From contig NC_073693.1 of assembly GCF_029784155.1 (NCBI RefSeq), positions 336,552,023-336,616,022 of the forward strand: DNA of 64,000 nucleotides, in the 5' to 3' direction. This document shows positions 36,160 through 48,400 of this stretch, in pieces. Positions within the stretch are counted from its first letter, which is position 1. The number at the start of each line of letters is the position of its first letter. Under the pieces are notes generated by a model, which did not search any database, had not been told where the DNA came from, and saw only the letters and a program-made list of their open reading frames with translations. Made by a program: the position numbers and the translations under genes. The DNA is from Uranotaenia lowii. Its lineage: Eukaryota > Arthropoda > Insecta > Diptera > Culicidae.

Positions 36160-37371
36160 CAGTTGCGTTCAAAAAAGAATGAAATCGCATTAAGCTGCGC
36201 ACCCACTTCCAACTTTGACAAGCTGCCATTTCTCTCTCGGTTTATATTTTTTCATGAAAATTTCACACAATCTAGTTCAACTATCCAACTAACACTCTAC
36301 AAAATTTGAAGTCTTTTCAATGACAAGAAACAAAGATACAGCTTTTCCCGTAAAAAAGGGAAATTTGGAATTGCTTCACTAAATTTGCTGTATCTTTGAA
36401 AATTTTCATCGAAAAATCTTGAAATTTGGTCCAAAGATGTAAAAATGTTTGATCTAATATCAGGCCAAGTTTCGTCAAAATCTATGAACGTGATCAAAAA
36501 TGATGCCGGAATGAAAATGAGGTTCATTATCGCCTAGCAGACGATTTCATTCTTTTTTGGACGGATGTTTGTATGGAAAACATCGTAATCCATGTATTTT
36601 TGGTTTTTTCTTTCACAAAACCAAAAGTCATCACGAAAAAAATGTTGTAAATTGCTAAAAACTTCATTCGTACTTTGTTTCGAAAGAGAAAATGTTTCAA
36701 CAGGGTTCAAAATAAGAAAAACAGAGTTTCAGAAATGACCTGCTAATTATACCGATAAACAAATTTGATCCACAATTAAAGCGAACATTCTATTCGCTCT
36801 TTTGTTTCAATACCAGCTCTGTTGGAACAATTTCTATTTCTTAACAAAGCAAGGATAAAGTTCCTATCAATTTACAACATTCTTTGTAATAAATGTTGGT
36901 TTTGTGGAAGAAAAAACCAAGAATACATAGATTACGATTGTTCCATACAAACATCCGTCCAAAAAAGAATGAAATCGTCTGCTAGGCGATAATGAACCTC
37001 ATCTTCAACCCGGCACCATTTTTGATCACTTTCATCGATTTTGACGAAACTTTGCCTGATATTAGATCAAATATTTTTACATCTTTGGACCAAATTTCAA
37101 GATTTTTCGATGAAAATTTTCAAAGATACAGCAAATTTAGTGAAGCAATTCCAAATTTCCCTTTTTTACGGGAAAAGCTTTGTTTTTTTGTTTATCTTTG
37201 TTTCTTGTCATTGAAAAGACTTCAAATTTTGTAGAGTGTTAGTTGGATAGTTGAACTAGATTGTGTGAAATTTTCATGAATAAATATAAACCGAGAAAAA
37301 AATGGCAGCTTGTCAAAGTTGGAAGTGGGTGCGCAGCTTAATGCGATTTCATTCTTTTTTGAACGCAACTG
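36160..37371. mobile_element. 1.2-kb palindromic Tc1/mariner-type element
   Basis: The ends are CAGTTGCGTTCAAAAAAGAA and its reverse complement, flanked by TA on both sides, which is the Tc1/mariner target duplication. Arms of roughly 480 bp (from 36160 and to 37371) are near-perfect inverted copies around a loop of about 220 bp. A second copy of the GTCCAAAAAAGAATGAAATCG motif lies inside each arm (36541-36562 and 36957-36980). The arms therefore contain a nested duplicate terminus. No transposase is encoded. Confidence 0.82.
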
Positions 37372-38793
37372 TATATGCTTAATTCTAGAATTTTTATCCA
37401 GAATTTTATATTTTTAAATTATATTCAACATCATTGGAATAGGATTTCTCAAGCTATATTATGACTTTGGTAGTATGGAATGCAAATGATAAGTGAAATG
37501 ACTTAATTTATCAATTTTTGTTATAAATGTTATGTCAAATTTCTGAAAAAAGCATCACAGATAATCGTCAAAGACCTCTTGGGTCGAATAACAGAATTTC
37601 AGATATTGTTTTTTATTAAAAAAAAACAAAATTTTTTTGTCGGTAACTTTGATGCCGGCTGATTCATGTTGATAAAAAGTCTAAAATCGCTCACTCGGTA
37701 TTTACTATTAAACTTTCGTTATTTTCGTCAATATTAAGAAATAAACAAATTTTCACAAGGTTGATTTTAAATTGTTTGCCAGTACATATTTGAACGCTAA
37801 CAGAACAAGCCTTTTTGCCAAATTGGATAGAATAGTTAAAAAAAACTATCAGCTGAGCATATTTTTATCAAACAACATTATTTTCGATTGAAACTAAAAT
37901 AATGACTTCACTAACGGACATCGGAATTCCTTTGATCATGATTTTTGTCTTCTCTCCCCACTCACTTTAATGGGTTTTGCTTTCAGAAGAGGTAGGAGTT
38001 AAAATTAAGAAAAATGAATCCTGAATGAAAAATAAAATGACCAATCTCGTACATTGCTCACCATGAATTCAAATAATTTTGAAAGTTTTTCAAAATCCCT
38101 CGATATTTTACTATAATTTCATTGTATAGTGTTGCCATTTTATCATAATTTATGAAATAATATGAAGAGGGCGCCAAAAACTATAATATTTGGCATGAAT
38201 AAAATGAAATGCCTCTTTCTATTTTGAACGTCGACGAGATTGGTATTTTTTACCATCCGAAATGGTCTGCCCAAACAGACTCCAATATTACGTTATGCCA
38301 ATTAAGAATATTGCATTAATGCCTTGAACAAAACATAATAAATGCTTAAAATGCCAGAAAAAAGTTAACAATCTGAATGATTGTGGGGCAAATGCAAACA
38401 AGTGCATTTTTGGTCAAGTCATATAAATTTTCCTAACAATTCTAGAAAAAAGCTAAGACATAAAAATTTGAAAAAAGCTTCGCGGGCCGCGGGTTGCTCA
38501 TTCCTGTGTTAACGGATTTCATGATTTTAGAATCATTGTTTAAGAAATTTATTTTAGTTTCTGAATCTATAAAATTTCGTCTGGAAAAAAACTTCTATTT
38601 TTTAATTTTCCTTTGCATAATATTTTGATGCATGATATAGGGCTCAGTAACTTTGAAAAGCTGAAAAACAATCAAAATTATGAAAACAAAGACTAAGCTA
38701 TGAATTTTGTTAAAATATTTTTACGTATCAGCACAAACCACCTTACGTAGCCATGCAGGTGATTCCTTCAGTTTGCTAAAGGAAAGCAGATTT
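37372..38793. other. AT-rich tract ending in a hAT-like terminus
   Basis: No gene is seen. At 38478-38506 the sequence, read on the minus strand, is CAGGAATGAGCAACCCGCGG followed by CCCGCG. That resembles the CAGGGGTGAGCAA-type terminus of some hAT elements. I could not find the other end. Confidence 0.4.
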
Positions 38794-38809
38794 TGAGAGC
38801 ACGACATAT
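38794..38809 (+). repeat. Target-site duplication of the Jockey-type element, left
   Basis: TGAGAGCACGACATAT here recurs exactly at 53242-53257. It abuts the T-rich (minus-strand poly(A)) end of the element. Confidence 0.92.
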
Positions 38810-39051
38810 TTTTTTTTTTTTTAATATGTCTTTATTAGTCTTTTAATCATTACATTTAAGTTACATTATTAAAGTTAAATTAAAGTGTTCAGATCAATTA
38901 TGATCAGTTCAACTCTTTGATACAGTTAATATTAAACATTGTTCATTTGATTTAAATTTGCTTTAGCAATAAATAATTTGATTTATAGGAGAATATCCTG
39001 TTAAGCAAAAAAAAAGATGTATAAACTTAATCCTAAATCCTAAAAACTAAC

Positions 39052-39700
39052 TTAATTGTAAAGAGAACGAATCTCTGCGATGGAAGACTGCATCGATTTG
39101 CCTCTGAAGTTGGAGATGATTTTGTTGGCCATCTCTCCGATCGATTCTATGCCTGCAATCCGATGAAGATCTTCGGTGCTGTGCCAAAGTGGAAGCCGCA
39201 AAATCATTTTCAGAACCTTGTTCTGAATCCTCTGGATGGCTTTCTTCCTCGTCGTGCAGCAGCTAGACCAAATCGGAACTGCATACATTATCGCTGGTCG
39301 AAAGACCTGTTTGTAGATCAACATCTTGTTTCGCAGACACAACCTGGATTTCCTGTTGATGAGAGAATAAAGAGATTTAGTGTATTTATTACATTTAGAT
39401 TGAATATCTTCAATGTGATTTTTAAAAGTAAGATTCCGATCAAGTGTGAGTCCCAAGTACTTCACGTGATCAGACCATTCTAATGAAACCCCCTTAAAAG
39501 TTATGGAATGATTTTCATTAGGTTTTAAAAAATTTGCTCTTGGCTTATGGGGAAATAAAATAAGTTGAGTTTTGGAAGCGTTAGGAGAAATTTTCCACAT
39601 TTTCAAGTAATTCAAAAAGGAATTTAAATTTTGTTGCAATCTACTGCATACCACCCGTAAATTTCGACCTTTGACTGAAAGCAAAGTATCATCAGCAAAT
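39052..39700 (-). pseudogene. ORF2 part 4: RT palm end and thumb
   Basis: This last ORF2 segment starts with ADD of the catalytic FADD motif (39692-39700) and ends at a stop near 39052. It contains KMWKISPNASKTQLILFPHK and VKYLGLTLDRNLTFKNHI, the conserved thumb-region motifs of Jockey RT, then FRPAIMYAVPIWSSC near the end. The segment has no internal stop. Its N-terminal continuation is the frame at 40142-40694, from which a MITE now separates it. The RT would copy element RNA into DNA at the nicked target site. Confidence 0.85.
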
Positions 39701-40141
39701 CTGCCGCTCATAGCAAGTCCGTCCCATTTGCGTTTTTGTTGAAGTGAGAAAAATGGCATTGAAAAATCGTAAAAAGTCCAACGCTAATTCGGCACTTGTA
39801 TGCGTTTTTTATCAAAGTAATCAACAGAATCTGTCACTGCTACGGCCAATGAAAGATTTTCGCTTTATAAGGATTATTTTTTTGTTTTGATTATGATGAA
39901 AATCATTTGCTGGGCCCTTATGGCTGTGGGACCGACTTGCGATGATTTATGCCATATGGGACCGACTTGCGATCATTTGTTCAATGGGACAAAATTTCTT
40001 GAGGTTTTTTTCGATGTTCATCAGAACAAAGTACTAAAAAAAAAGTTTTCTCTTGAAACTACAGATGAAACTAAAGTGTTTCCAGAGATAAACTGAAAAA
40101 TGATGAAAACGCAAATGGGACGGACTTGCTATGAGCGGCAG
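39701..40141. mobile_element. 441-bp MITE inside the RT catalytic motif
   Basis: The ends are CTGCCGCTCATAGCAAGTCC and its exact reverse complement, with inverted identity continuing through GTCCCATTTGCGTTTT, about 35 bp in all. AAAT flanks both sides (39697-39700, 40142-40145), a 4-bp target duplication. The terminal motif recurs internally as GGGACCGACTTGCGATGATT (near 39929) and GGGACCGACTTGCGATCATT (near 39959). It is non-coding. Superfamily is unclear; a 4-bp duplication excludes typical hAT, P and mariner. Confidence 0.85.
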
Positions 40142-40694
40142 AAATAATCTTCTACCTTTTCCTTCTGGTACATCAGGAAGATCAGAAGTAAAAATATTGT
40201 ATAAAATTGGCCCAAGTATACTGCCCTGAGGGACTCCAGCTCTAATGGGAGTCCTTTCAGAGCATGAATTTTGATAGCTTACTTGTAAGGTTCGGCTAGT
40301 CAAATAATTTTGAATAATTTTGGTGAGATATACAGGAAAATCAAATCGAGCTAATTTAGCTACTAAACCTTTGTGCCAAACACTGTCAAAAGCTTTTTCA
40401 ATATCAAGAAGAGCAACACCAGTTGAATAACCCTCAGATTTGCTAGCGTTAATCATATTAGTTACACTCAAAAGTTGATGTGTAGTAGAATGTCCATGAC
40501 GAAAACCAAATTGTTCATCAGGGAAAATAGAATTCTGATTAATGTGAATCATCATTCTATTCAAAATAACTCTCTCAAATAGTTTACTTAAAGAAGGAAG
40601 CAAACTAATTGGTCGATAACTTGAAGGCTCTGAAGCACTTTTTCCAGGTTTCAAAATTGGAGTTACTTTGGCATTTTTCCATTTATTGGGAAAA
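40142..40694 (-). pseudogene. ORF2 part 3: RT fingers and palm
   Basis: Minus-strand reading gives FPNKWKNAKVTPILKPGK, then YRPISLLPSLSKLFERVILN, DEQFGFRHGHSTTHQL, ALLDIEKAFDSVWHKGL (first catalytic Asp) and RAGVPQGSILGPILYNIFTS. That is the canonical Jockey RT motif series. The segment ends with RRLF directly at the MITE. The next residues, ADD, lie on the far side at 39700. On the 5' side a Helitron separates it from the ORF2 part at 42947-44146. The visible stretch itself is open. Confidence 0.9.
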
Positions 40695-42946
40695 CTAGCT
40701 GACCCGTTGTGCTTTGCTACACCTTCCGAAAAAATGTAATTTGTAAAAATTTATTCAAATTTAGATTTTAGAGAGCATTTTTTTTAAATCATTACCCTAT
40801 CATATTTCAGAACCAACAACTTTGAAATCAGAGCTGCAGCTGTAATTCTGAATTGCAATTCAAAGATGGTATATATTATTTACTGAAACTTTATCTCTAA
40901 ACTCGTTTTTCAAGATCTGAAATTTGTACTCTGTACCCAAAAAAACCTTTTTAAATATGGTCCCTTCTTTGAAAAGCTCTTTGTATTAAATTTACATGGG
41001 AGCTCCCCATCTTTTCCAATTTTTCTCCCACTGCTCGAAAAAGGTAGCCAAATTTAACCGGCTCGAGTTTACATAAATTACTAATTTAAAGAAAAATATT
41101 CGCATATTGGAATTTATTTCAAATTGTACTTTATGGAGATAGAATTTTAAAAACCGATGAATAGCGTGAATCGAGACAGTTTTTTAAGTATATTCCTAAT
41201 ATTCTGTGTTATGATCACTTCCAGCTCCTGATAAGCTTTAGATGGGATATTTTTTGGAGTTGAAAAAATAAGCTATAGAAATTTAAAAAAAAAATGATGA
41301 AAAGGATTTTTATTAACCATTTTCAAACAGCTTTTTTCACCATCCTCGCCTACGAAGCAGTTTGAATTTCTATCCTTTTTGCGCCAAAATAATGTTAAAA
41401 AAATGTTTCGCCATATTCCAAACTTGTGGACATGAGACATTATAGCTTGAAGTTTTCCTAAACAGCACTTATCATGGTAATGGAAAATATATTAAATTAT
41501 AGTTATGTATTAAATACAGTGCAAATTTCTTTTTTTTTAAATTAAAAATACAAAAAATATAAATATTTTAAAAAATATGAGTTGTACCACTAAATAAGTT
41601 CTCAGCATTTTTTTTTTCATTTTCTCTTTGAAAGTCAAATATTCAAAAATGTTGTCAAAAACAAATTTCTTAGTTTACATTTGTCCCGGATTTTGGGGCA
41701 AGTGTCAAGACAAAGCTTATTTACAGATGCGTCAGAGTAATGGCTTTCAAATTGATTTAATACGTTTTCCTGTTTTTTGTTCTATCAAGTTTCACTGATA
41801 TATCTGCAGTATTCCTGCAGTACAAATTTATGTTTGTTACTCCACTTTTAAAGAATGCTGTTCAAAGGGAATACCCTTCATTTACAAAGACATTTAAAAA
41901 ATTTCAATATCCGCTTCATTTTCAACATTCGGAATACCCCTTCTTTCCAACATATTGAATCATTTTGAAGATGAATTTCTTAAAAGTTCGACGTTTGCCA
42001 TTGCCCCACCGTGTAAGTTGACAGGAGGGAATATTGTTTTTAACAGTTTAAAATGTTGCGTCCAGTTGAATATCAGTTCTAAAGTCTCGCTTTTTAAAAA
42101 CGAAGCGGATCAAAAGTCTCTTTTATGCAGCCATGTAACACAAAAACACTTTTCATGTTAAGTACGTACTTGAATTGGTATGTAAGGAAAAAGTACGATG
42201 GGTTTTTCAGAATTATTTAAAATATAAAGCTCCATTTTCATTTCTAAATTCGTTTCAGTTGTGTATTTGGGCCGAAGTTACAATTTCTAATGTTCCTTGA
42301 ATGAAACAACACGAACTAAATATGGAAGTATTTTTGCAAATGTTTCAATTGGTTTTGATTCGATTGATAAATTACCAATCCGTGTCACATCTAGGCGTCA
42401 TTTATTACCACGTGCTGTGTACAAATCAAATGATCAAGAAAAAAACACATCTAGGTTGCATATCGCCCCCACGTGTTTGAGAAACAGGCGCCTTATTGTT
42501 AAATTTTCCAGCAATCAATGAACAGTGTGCTTTGGTTACTATCCTCTTGCGACGACGTTTGCTCGCCCATGGAGACGAAAAACAAACCCCTCAAAGAAAA
42601 TATGCTCGGTTGAGAAATACGCGCCAAAATATTCCTACTGATCAGTATGCTATGCCTGGGTTACTTTCCTTTTGCGACGCCTCGACCTTGGAGACGAAAA
42701 ACAAACCCCCCAAAGGAAAAAAAAATCTCAAGAAAATGGATGTCATGACTTTAATTTGTTTCGAAAAACTACAAATTTTGTATGGAAGCCCCCCCTTCCT
42801 TAAGTCGGATGGGGTTTTGACTATTACAGAAACCATCCCCGGCCTCAAAAACCCTCAGATGCCAGTTTTGACGATGATCGGTTCAGTAGTTTCCGAGTCT
42901 ATAGGGAACAGACAGACAGACAAACATTCATTTTTATATATATAGA
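40695..42946 (-). mobile_element. 2.25-kb non-autonomous Helitron
   Basis: On the minus strand it starts TCTATATATATAAAAATGAA and ends CAACGGGTCAGCTAG, which are typical insect Helitron ends (5' TC, 3' CTRR). A short hairpin, TGT-A-GC-AAA-GC-ACA, lies about 11 bases before the CTAG. The insertion falls exactly between A and T of the host, and joining the flanks restores a continuous Leu-Ala-Tyr-Phe-Pro reading in the RT. No Rep/helicase domain is encoded. A direct repeat of about 70 bp occurs inside (near 42530 and 42653), both copies containing GGAGACGAAAAACAAACCCC. The body otherwise has only short frames. Confidence 0.88.
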
Positions 42947-44146
42947 TAAGCCAAGTGAAAACATTTGTTGAAGATTTTAACTAAAAAATCCCATCTTCCC
43001 CCGGAGCTTTCATATTTTTAAATTTTTTGAAAATCAATTTAAGTTCATCAATATTTGTCTCACAAGAACTTTCAAACACATTTTGCTTTGAAAGAATGTC
43101 ATCAAATTCTAGGGAAATTTGAGCGTCAATAGGACTAACAACGTTTAAATTAAAATCATGAGCAGACTCAAATTGTTGGGCTAATTTTTGAGCTTTTTCT
43201 GAATTAGTTAAAAGAAGTTTATCCCCATCTTTCAAAGTAGGAATTGGCTTCTGGGGCTTTTTCAGAATTTTAGTTAATTTCCAAAATGGCTTTGAGTAGG
43301 GTTTTATGTCCTCTACTGCTTTAGCAAAATTTTCATTACGAATGAAATTTAAACGACGTTTGATCTCTTTTTGAAGGTCGCAATAAATAAATTTTAAATA
43401 AGGATCCCTAGTACGTTGATATTGGCGTCGACGAATGTTTTTCAGTCGTATCAAAAACTGAAGATCATCATCAATTAAAGGTTGATTAAATTTATGTTTA
43501 ACTTTAGGTATTGAAGCGGCTTTAGCATTGACTATTGAAGTTGTCAAATTTTCTATAGCCAAATCAATATCTTCTATTGAATTCAGTGGAACGTTTACAT
43601 CTAAATTACGTTCAATAAAATTCATATATCGCTCCCAGTTAGCCTTTTGAAAATTAAAAGTTGATTTTAAAGGGCTTTCAATGGGACTTTGGGATAAAGA
43701 GAAAGTTACTGGAAGGTGGTCTGAATCGAGGTCCGCATGAGTAACTAATTGACTACAATGCTCGCCTAAATCCGTTAGAACCAAATCAATTGTGGAGGGA
43801 TTTCTAATTGAAGAAAAACAAGTATGCCCATTAGGATATTCAACAGTATAATAACCTGCAGAGCAATCATTAACAAAATATTCCCATTAGAATTTGATGA
43901 AACATTATTCCAAGATCGGTGTTTTGCATTAAAGTCACCAATAATAAAAAATTTAGATTTATTCCTGGTGAGTTTTTGTAAATCTCCCTTCAAAAAATTT
44001 TTCTGTTCACCGCTGCATTGAAAAGGCAAGTATGCGGCAACAATTATAATTTTCCCCATAGAAGTTTCTAATTCAATACCAATTGTTTCTAAGACTTTTG
44101 TATTGAAAGAAGGAAGAAGTCTAAATTTGAGACGACTATTGATGAC
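42947..44146 (-). pseudogene. ORF2 part 2: endonuclease C-terminus and RT start
   Basis: From 44146 downward the minus strand encodes the second half of an apurinic-type endonuclease. IIVAAYLP, GDFNAKHRSWN (catalytic Asp-x-Asn) and, in another frame, DSDHLPVTFSL (the SDH motif) are present. The linker continues to KAPGEDGIF. Two defects lie outside the transposon insertions. The frame changes near 43870, between GDFNAKH and the SDH segment, and a stop follows KAPGEDGIF near 42980, with loss of some residues before FNKCFHLAY. The left edge is the Helitron and the right edge the BEL/Pao element. The endonuclease would nick the target DNA to prime reverse transcription. Confidence 0.82.
44142..44146 (+). 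repeat. 5-bp target duplication of the BEL/Pao element, left
   Basis: ATGAC abuts the 5' LTR and recurs at 51427-51431 immediately after the 3' LTR. Confidence 0.9.
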
Positions 44147-44680
44147 TGTTCCGGCGCAGTCACAATGAACAGCGGTCCACAACAATAAATTACGATAAAA
44201 TACGAAGACATCAATGAATTTCAAACGAAATACGAAAAAACGCTATAAAATACGAATGTTAAGTGAAATAGTTATAAGGGAAGAAATATCTTGTAAATAG
44301 TACACATAAAACATGAATTTCACCGAACACAATTTCACACAACACACAACACAAAACATTGAATTGACAACACTGCACACTCACACCATATAGTTCTAAG
44401 AGTGAGAAAAATCTTGACGAAAAAGTGAATCGTGAATTCAAACAATAGCTCGTAAGTGACATGTATGTATTTATGCTTCAATAAAGATCACTTTTCAAAA
44501 CCTATTCGCGCGAACGGACGTGTCTCCAACCGAAAATTTCGCTTCGCTTATCGGCCTTTGTTCTGCTCCGCCATCGCTGGTCAAGTTGATGACCAAAGTT
44601 GTTCCTGCTATTCCGAATCCTTCGACGCCGTTTGGGACCCAATTCCTGGGACAACAATAACGGAAGCCTGCGTCCGTACA
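44147..44680 (+). promoter_or_regulatory. 5' LTR of the BEL/Pao element
   Basis: The LTR begins TGTTCCGGCG and ends CGTCCGTACA. A TATA-like TATAAAA lies at 44244-44250 and AATAAA at 44480-44485. It differs from the 3' LTR only at 44221 (T here, A at 50967). The U3/R boundary is not experimentally defined. Confidence 0.92.
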
Positions 44681-44699
44681 TGGTCCTTCATCCCGGATT
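44681..44699 (+). promoter_or_regulatory. Primer-binding site, probably tRNA-Tyr
   Basis: Directly after the LTR the sequence is TGGTCCTTCATCCCGGATT. From memory, the 3' end of insect tRNA-Tyr predicts TGGTCCTTCGAGCCGGATT. The first 9 bases and the last 7 match, and the three bases between differ. Other tRNAs I compared fit less well, but I could not search. Confidence 0.5.
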
Positions 44700-45440
44700 G
44701 AATCGCGCACGTACCTGCCAGGCCTGGGGAATCATCTTCGGCGTTCACCACCAGCAACAGCAGCAGAAAGTGCACCTCGATAAGCAGCAGCAGAAGCAAT
44801 TAATTTGCTCATCAGCACCAGCAGCAGCAGCAATCAATTACCGCGGAACAACCAGCAATCCTGAAAGGAATCATCGTTTCAGTACTTGTGGTAGTTTCGT
44901 ATACACAATTACTTACGCTTTTTTCGACTTCCAGGGGGGTTGGTCATCGGTCCCGAGTGCGTAATTGAGGCTTTTACACGATAATCGACGTTGAACGGAT
45001 CGAGTTGGAATTTTTCGGAAACTTCCCGGGTGATTTTTTTCCGATTTGTCAACATCAACAAACCGTAGGTTGGACCGGTCCGGTAAGTCATATGCCCACT
45101 ATTCTTTCGCCGGAAACGGTTCCAAGTGAAAAGTTAGCACAATTGGTGCATGTTTCGGATATTTTTTAATCATCGAATATTGTCCGTCGGCCATTGCTGT
45201 AGGCCATAGAAGATCAATTTGGAGCTCACTATTAACCCTTCAAATCCCAGTAGCACAAAAAGTGCCTAATTCAAAAATATTTTTGAAAGTTTTTTTATTT
45301 TTGAATTTTTGCGAATCGATTGCGATTATCGATTTTTCGGGTAATTTAACCCTCTCAGTACCACTGGAAAATATTTGAAAACAAAAAAAAAATATTTTTT
45401 CGGTATTTTGCGGTTTTTTTTGAATTTTTTCCGCTAAGCG
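44700..45440 (+). other. Untranslated leader of the BEL/Pao element
   Basis: About 740 bp with no long frame. It includes a CAG-rich run at 44749-44830 and an AT-rich part just before the gag start. It probably holds the packaging and dimerisation signals, which is inferred from position only. Confidence 0.5.
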
Positions 45441-48400
45441 ATGAAGAAAGAAGTGGAGTTTAAGAAAAACTTGGTGATTTATCGCCAGGCTCGAGATTCA
45501 ATGGAACGAGCCATGAATTTCATGCAAAATTTCGATCCGAATACGCAAGTTGAGCAAGCTTTAGCTAGAAAAAATGCTCTTGAGAGTAATTATAAGAAAT
45601 TTTGCCAAGCCTCATTGAATCTTGAGAGCCTTGAGGAGGGGGAAAATACTGAGATAGATTTCCCCAAGGATATGGCTGCTTTTGAGGAGGATTACTTCAC
45701 GCTTAAAGCGTTTTACGCATCGCTAGAGGTACCCCGCACGCCAGCACCATTGTCAGGTTCATCGGGTCATTCTTTTCGGGCTCTGAAGTTGCCGGATATT
45801 AAACTGCCGGAATTCAGTGGCAGTATTTTACGGTGGTTTTCGTACTACGACACGTACGACTCGTTAGTACATAACAACGCAGAGTTATCAGATGTGCAGA
45901 AGTTTCACTACCTCAAGTCGACTCTTCGAGGAGAGGCATTGAAACTTGTTGAGAAAATGTCTGTAACGGGTAACAATTATTCAGTGGCGCTGAAAATGTT
46001 GACTGATCGGTATCAGAACTTGAACATCCTGGTACGCAGTCACATTGAGGCGTTGTTCAAAGTGGAAAAGGTGCGCAAGGAATGTCCACGGGAATTGACA
46101 AGTTTGGTCGGCGACTTCGAGAACAACTTAGGAGTTTTGGAGAAGCAGGGCGAGAACACGAAAGGCTGGAGTTCACTTCTGGTGCACATGGTGTCAGCGC
46201 GGCTGGATCACAACACGCTTCGCGAGTGGCAGCGAGCAGCGGATAAAAAAAAGATGCCGACGTACGACGAGCTGATCAAGTTTATCCGTGAGTACGTGAT
46301 GGAGCTAGAGACGTTGCAGTCCGATCGACCAGTGCGTGACTCCAGACCCAATCTCCAGAGCGTGAATGCTGCTACCGACGTCAAATCCAACGACAACTGT
46401 GCGGCGTGCGGGAAGGGACATCGTTTGTATTTCTGCGAGCAGTTCAAAAACATGCCGGTTACTCAACGTGCTGCGATCGTGAAAAAATCTGGATTGTGTG
46501 TCAACTGCCTCTTTGGAAAGCATTCGTTCGCTACCTGCAAGTACGGAGCCTGCCGAGTATGCGGAACCAAGCATCACACGCTACTACACAATCCAGATGT
46601 GGATAAAGCAAGAGGATCCGGCACAAATCAAGTTCCGAAGCAGCCTTCCGTTTCCAATTTCGCTGGTGTCGATAGTTCGCTTCCTGTTCCTGTTCCTCTC
46701 AGCCTCTCCGTCAATACGCACTCGGGGACCAAACGTCTCGACCTCTCCCCTTCGAACCAAGTATTTCTCGCCACTGCTGTTGTCAAAGTCCTCGGTCCAA
46801 AGGGTACTTCGTTCCTCGCTCGAGTTCTGCTTGATAGCGCTTCGCAGCCGAATCTCATGACTGAAAGGTTTCGTCGTCTTCTAAATTCGCGGAAGACTCC
46901 TGGTAACACAGAGATCGCTGGCATTGGTGGAAATATTTCTGCAGTGTCGCTGTTTTCGACTGTCGCTACGGTTGCCTCACGGTTCAACAACTTCCGAGTT
47001 CCGCTGGAGTTTATTGTGATGGATAAAGTGACTAGCGATCTTCCAACTTGCACCATCGATGTCAACGACTGGGCCATCCCGGAGAATATTCGTCTCGCCG
47101 ATCCATCGTTTGTTACGCGTGGTCCCATCGATATGGTGATTGGTGCACGGGTTTTCTTCGAGCTCTTGCGAAGCGGTCACTCCAAACTTGGCGACGGAAA
47201 ACCAATGCTCCAGAATTCGGTGTTTGGTTGGCTCGTATCCGGTTTTCACGACAGCGGTTCCAATGCTGATGAAGTTCGGGTCCATTGTAACCTGTCGACG
47301 TTCCACGATCTTGAGCAGAGCGTTAGCAGATTTTGGGAGCTTGAAATGTGCCAGACAAATTCTACGTTGTCAGTTGAGGAGCGCCTTTGTGAGAACCACT
47401 TCGAATCAACAACTCGCAGGGATGATTCCGGACGTTACATCGTTAGCCTGCCCAAAAAACCGGAACTTATCGGTCAGCTGGGAAATTCGCGTGCTATCGC
47501 CACTCGTCGATTCTACTGCCTCGAAAAACGTCTTGAGCAGAATTCCGATCTCAAGGCACAATATTCTTCGTTTATGTCCGAATATCTTGCGCTTGGACAT
47601 ATGAATTTGGTTGATGCTGTCGAGGATGCTCCGGGTCGCCATTTCTATTTGCCACATCATGCTGTTTTCAAGCCGGACAGTTCTTCTACGAAGCTGCGAG
47701 TAGTGTTCGACGGTTCCTGCAAAACCACTTCGGGTTTTAGCCTCAACGATTTGCTGCTGAAGGGTCCAACTGTTCAGGATGACATGATTTCGATCATTCT
47801 ACGGTTTCGGATGCATCCTGTTGTCGTAACAGCTGACGTGACGAAAATGTACCGCCAAATCTGGGTAGCAGAGGAAGATCGGGCTTATCAGCGGATTCTC
47901 TGGCGTGAATCTTCTTCGGAACCACTTCGTACGTACGAGCTCACGACGGTCACCTATGGCACCACCACCGCACCGTACCTAGCAACACGATGTCTGCAGC
48001 AAATAGCCGACGATGAAGCCCAGAATTTTCCGAAAGCAGTTCCCGTAGTCAAACAAGGTTTCTACGTTGACGACGTTATGCGTGGGTTCGATACAGTGGA
48101 GGAAGCAGTCACAGCTACACGAGAAACGTCTCTGATGCTGAATTCCTGTGGTTTTCCTCTCTGTAAATACGCATCCAATGTTCCAGAAGTAGTTGAGCAG
48201 TTTCCAGCAGAGCTTCGAGAACAGGCCTCCGTTTTGGAACTTGATCGTTCGTCTCCAATCAAAGCACTCGGCTTATTTTGGAAGCTTACCTCCGATGAGC
48301 TTCTGTTCAAAGTTCCTGAATGGCCAGACGTCCCTTCGACCAAGCGAAATATCCTGTCGCATATCTGCAGCTTGTTCGATCCGCTTGGGTTAGTTGGTCC

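Noticed and set aside
40034..40141. C-terminal extension of the RT frame after RRLF
   Set aside because: It reads into the MITE; the true continuation is on the other side, at 39700.
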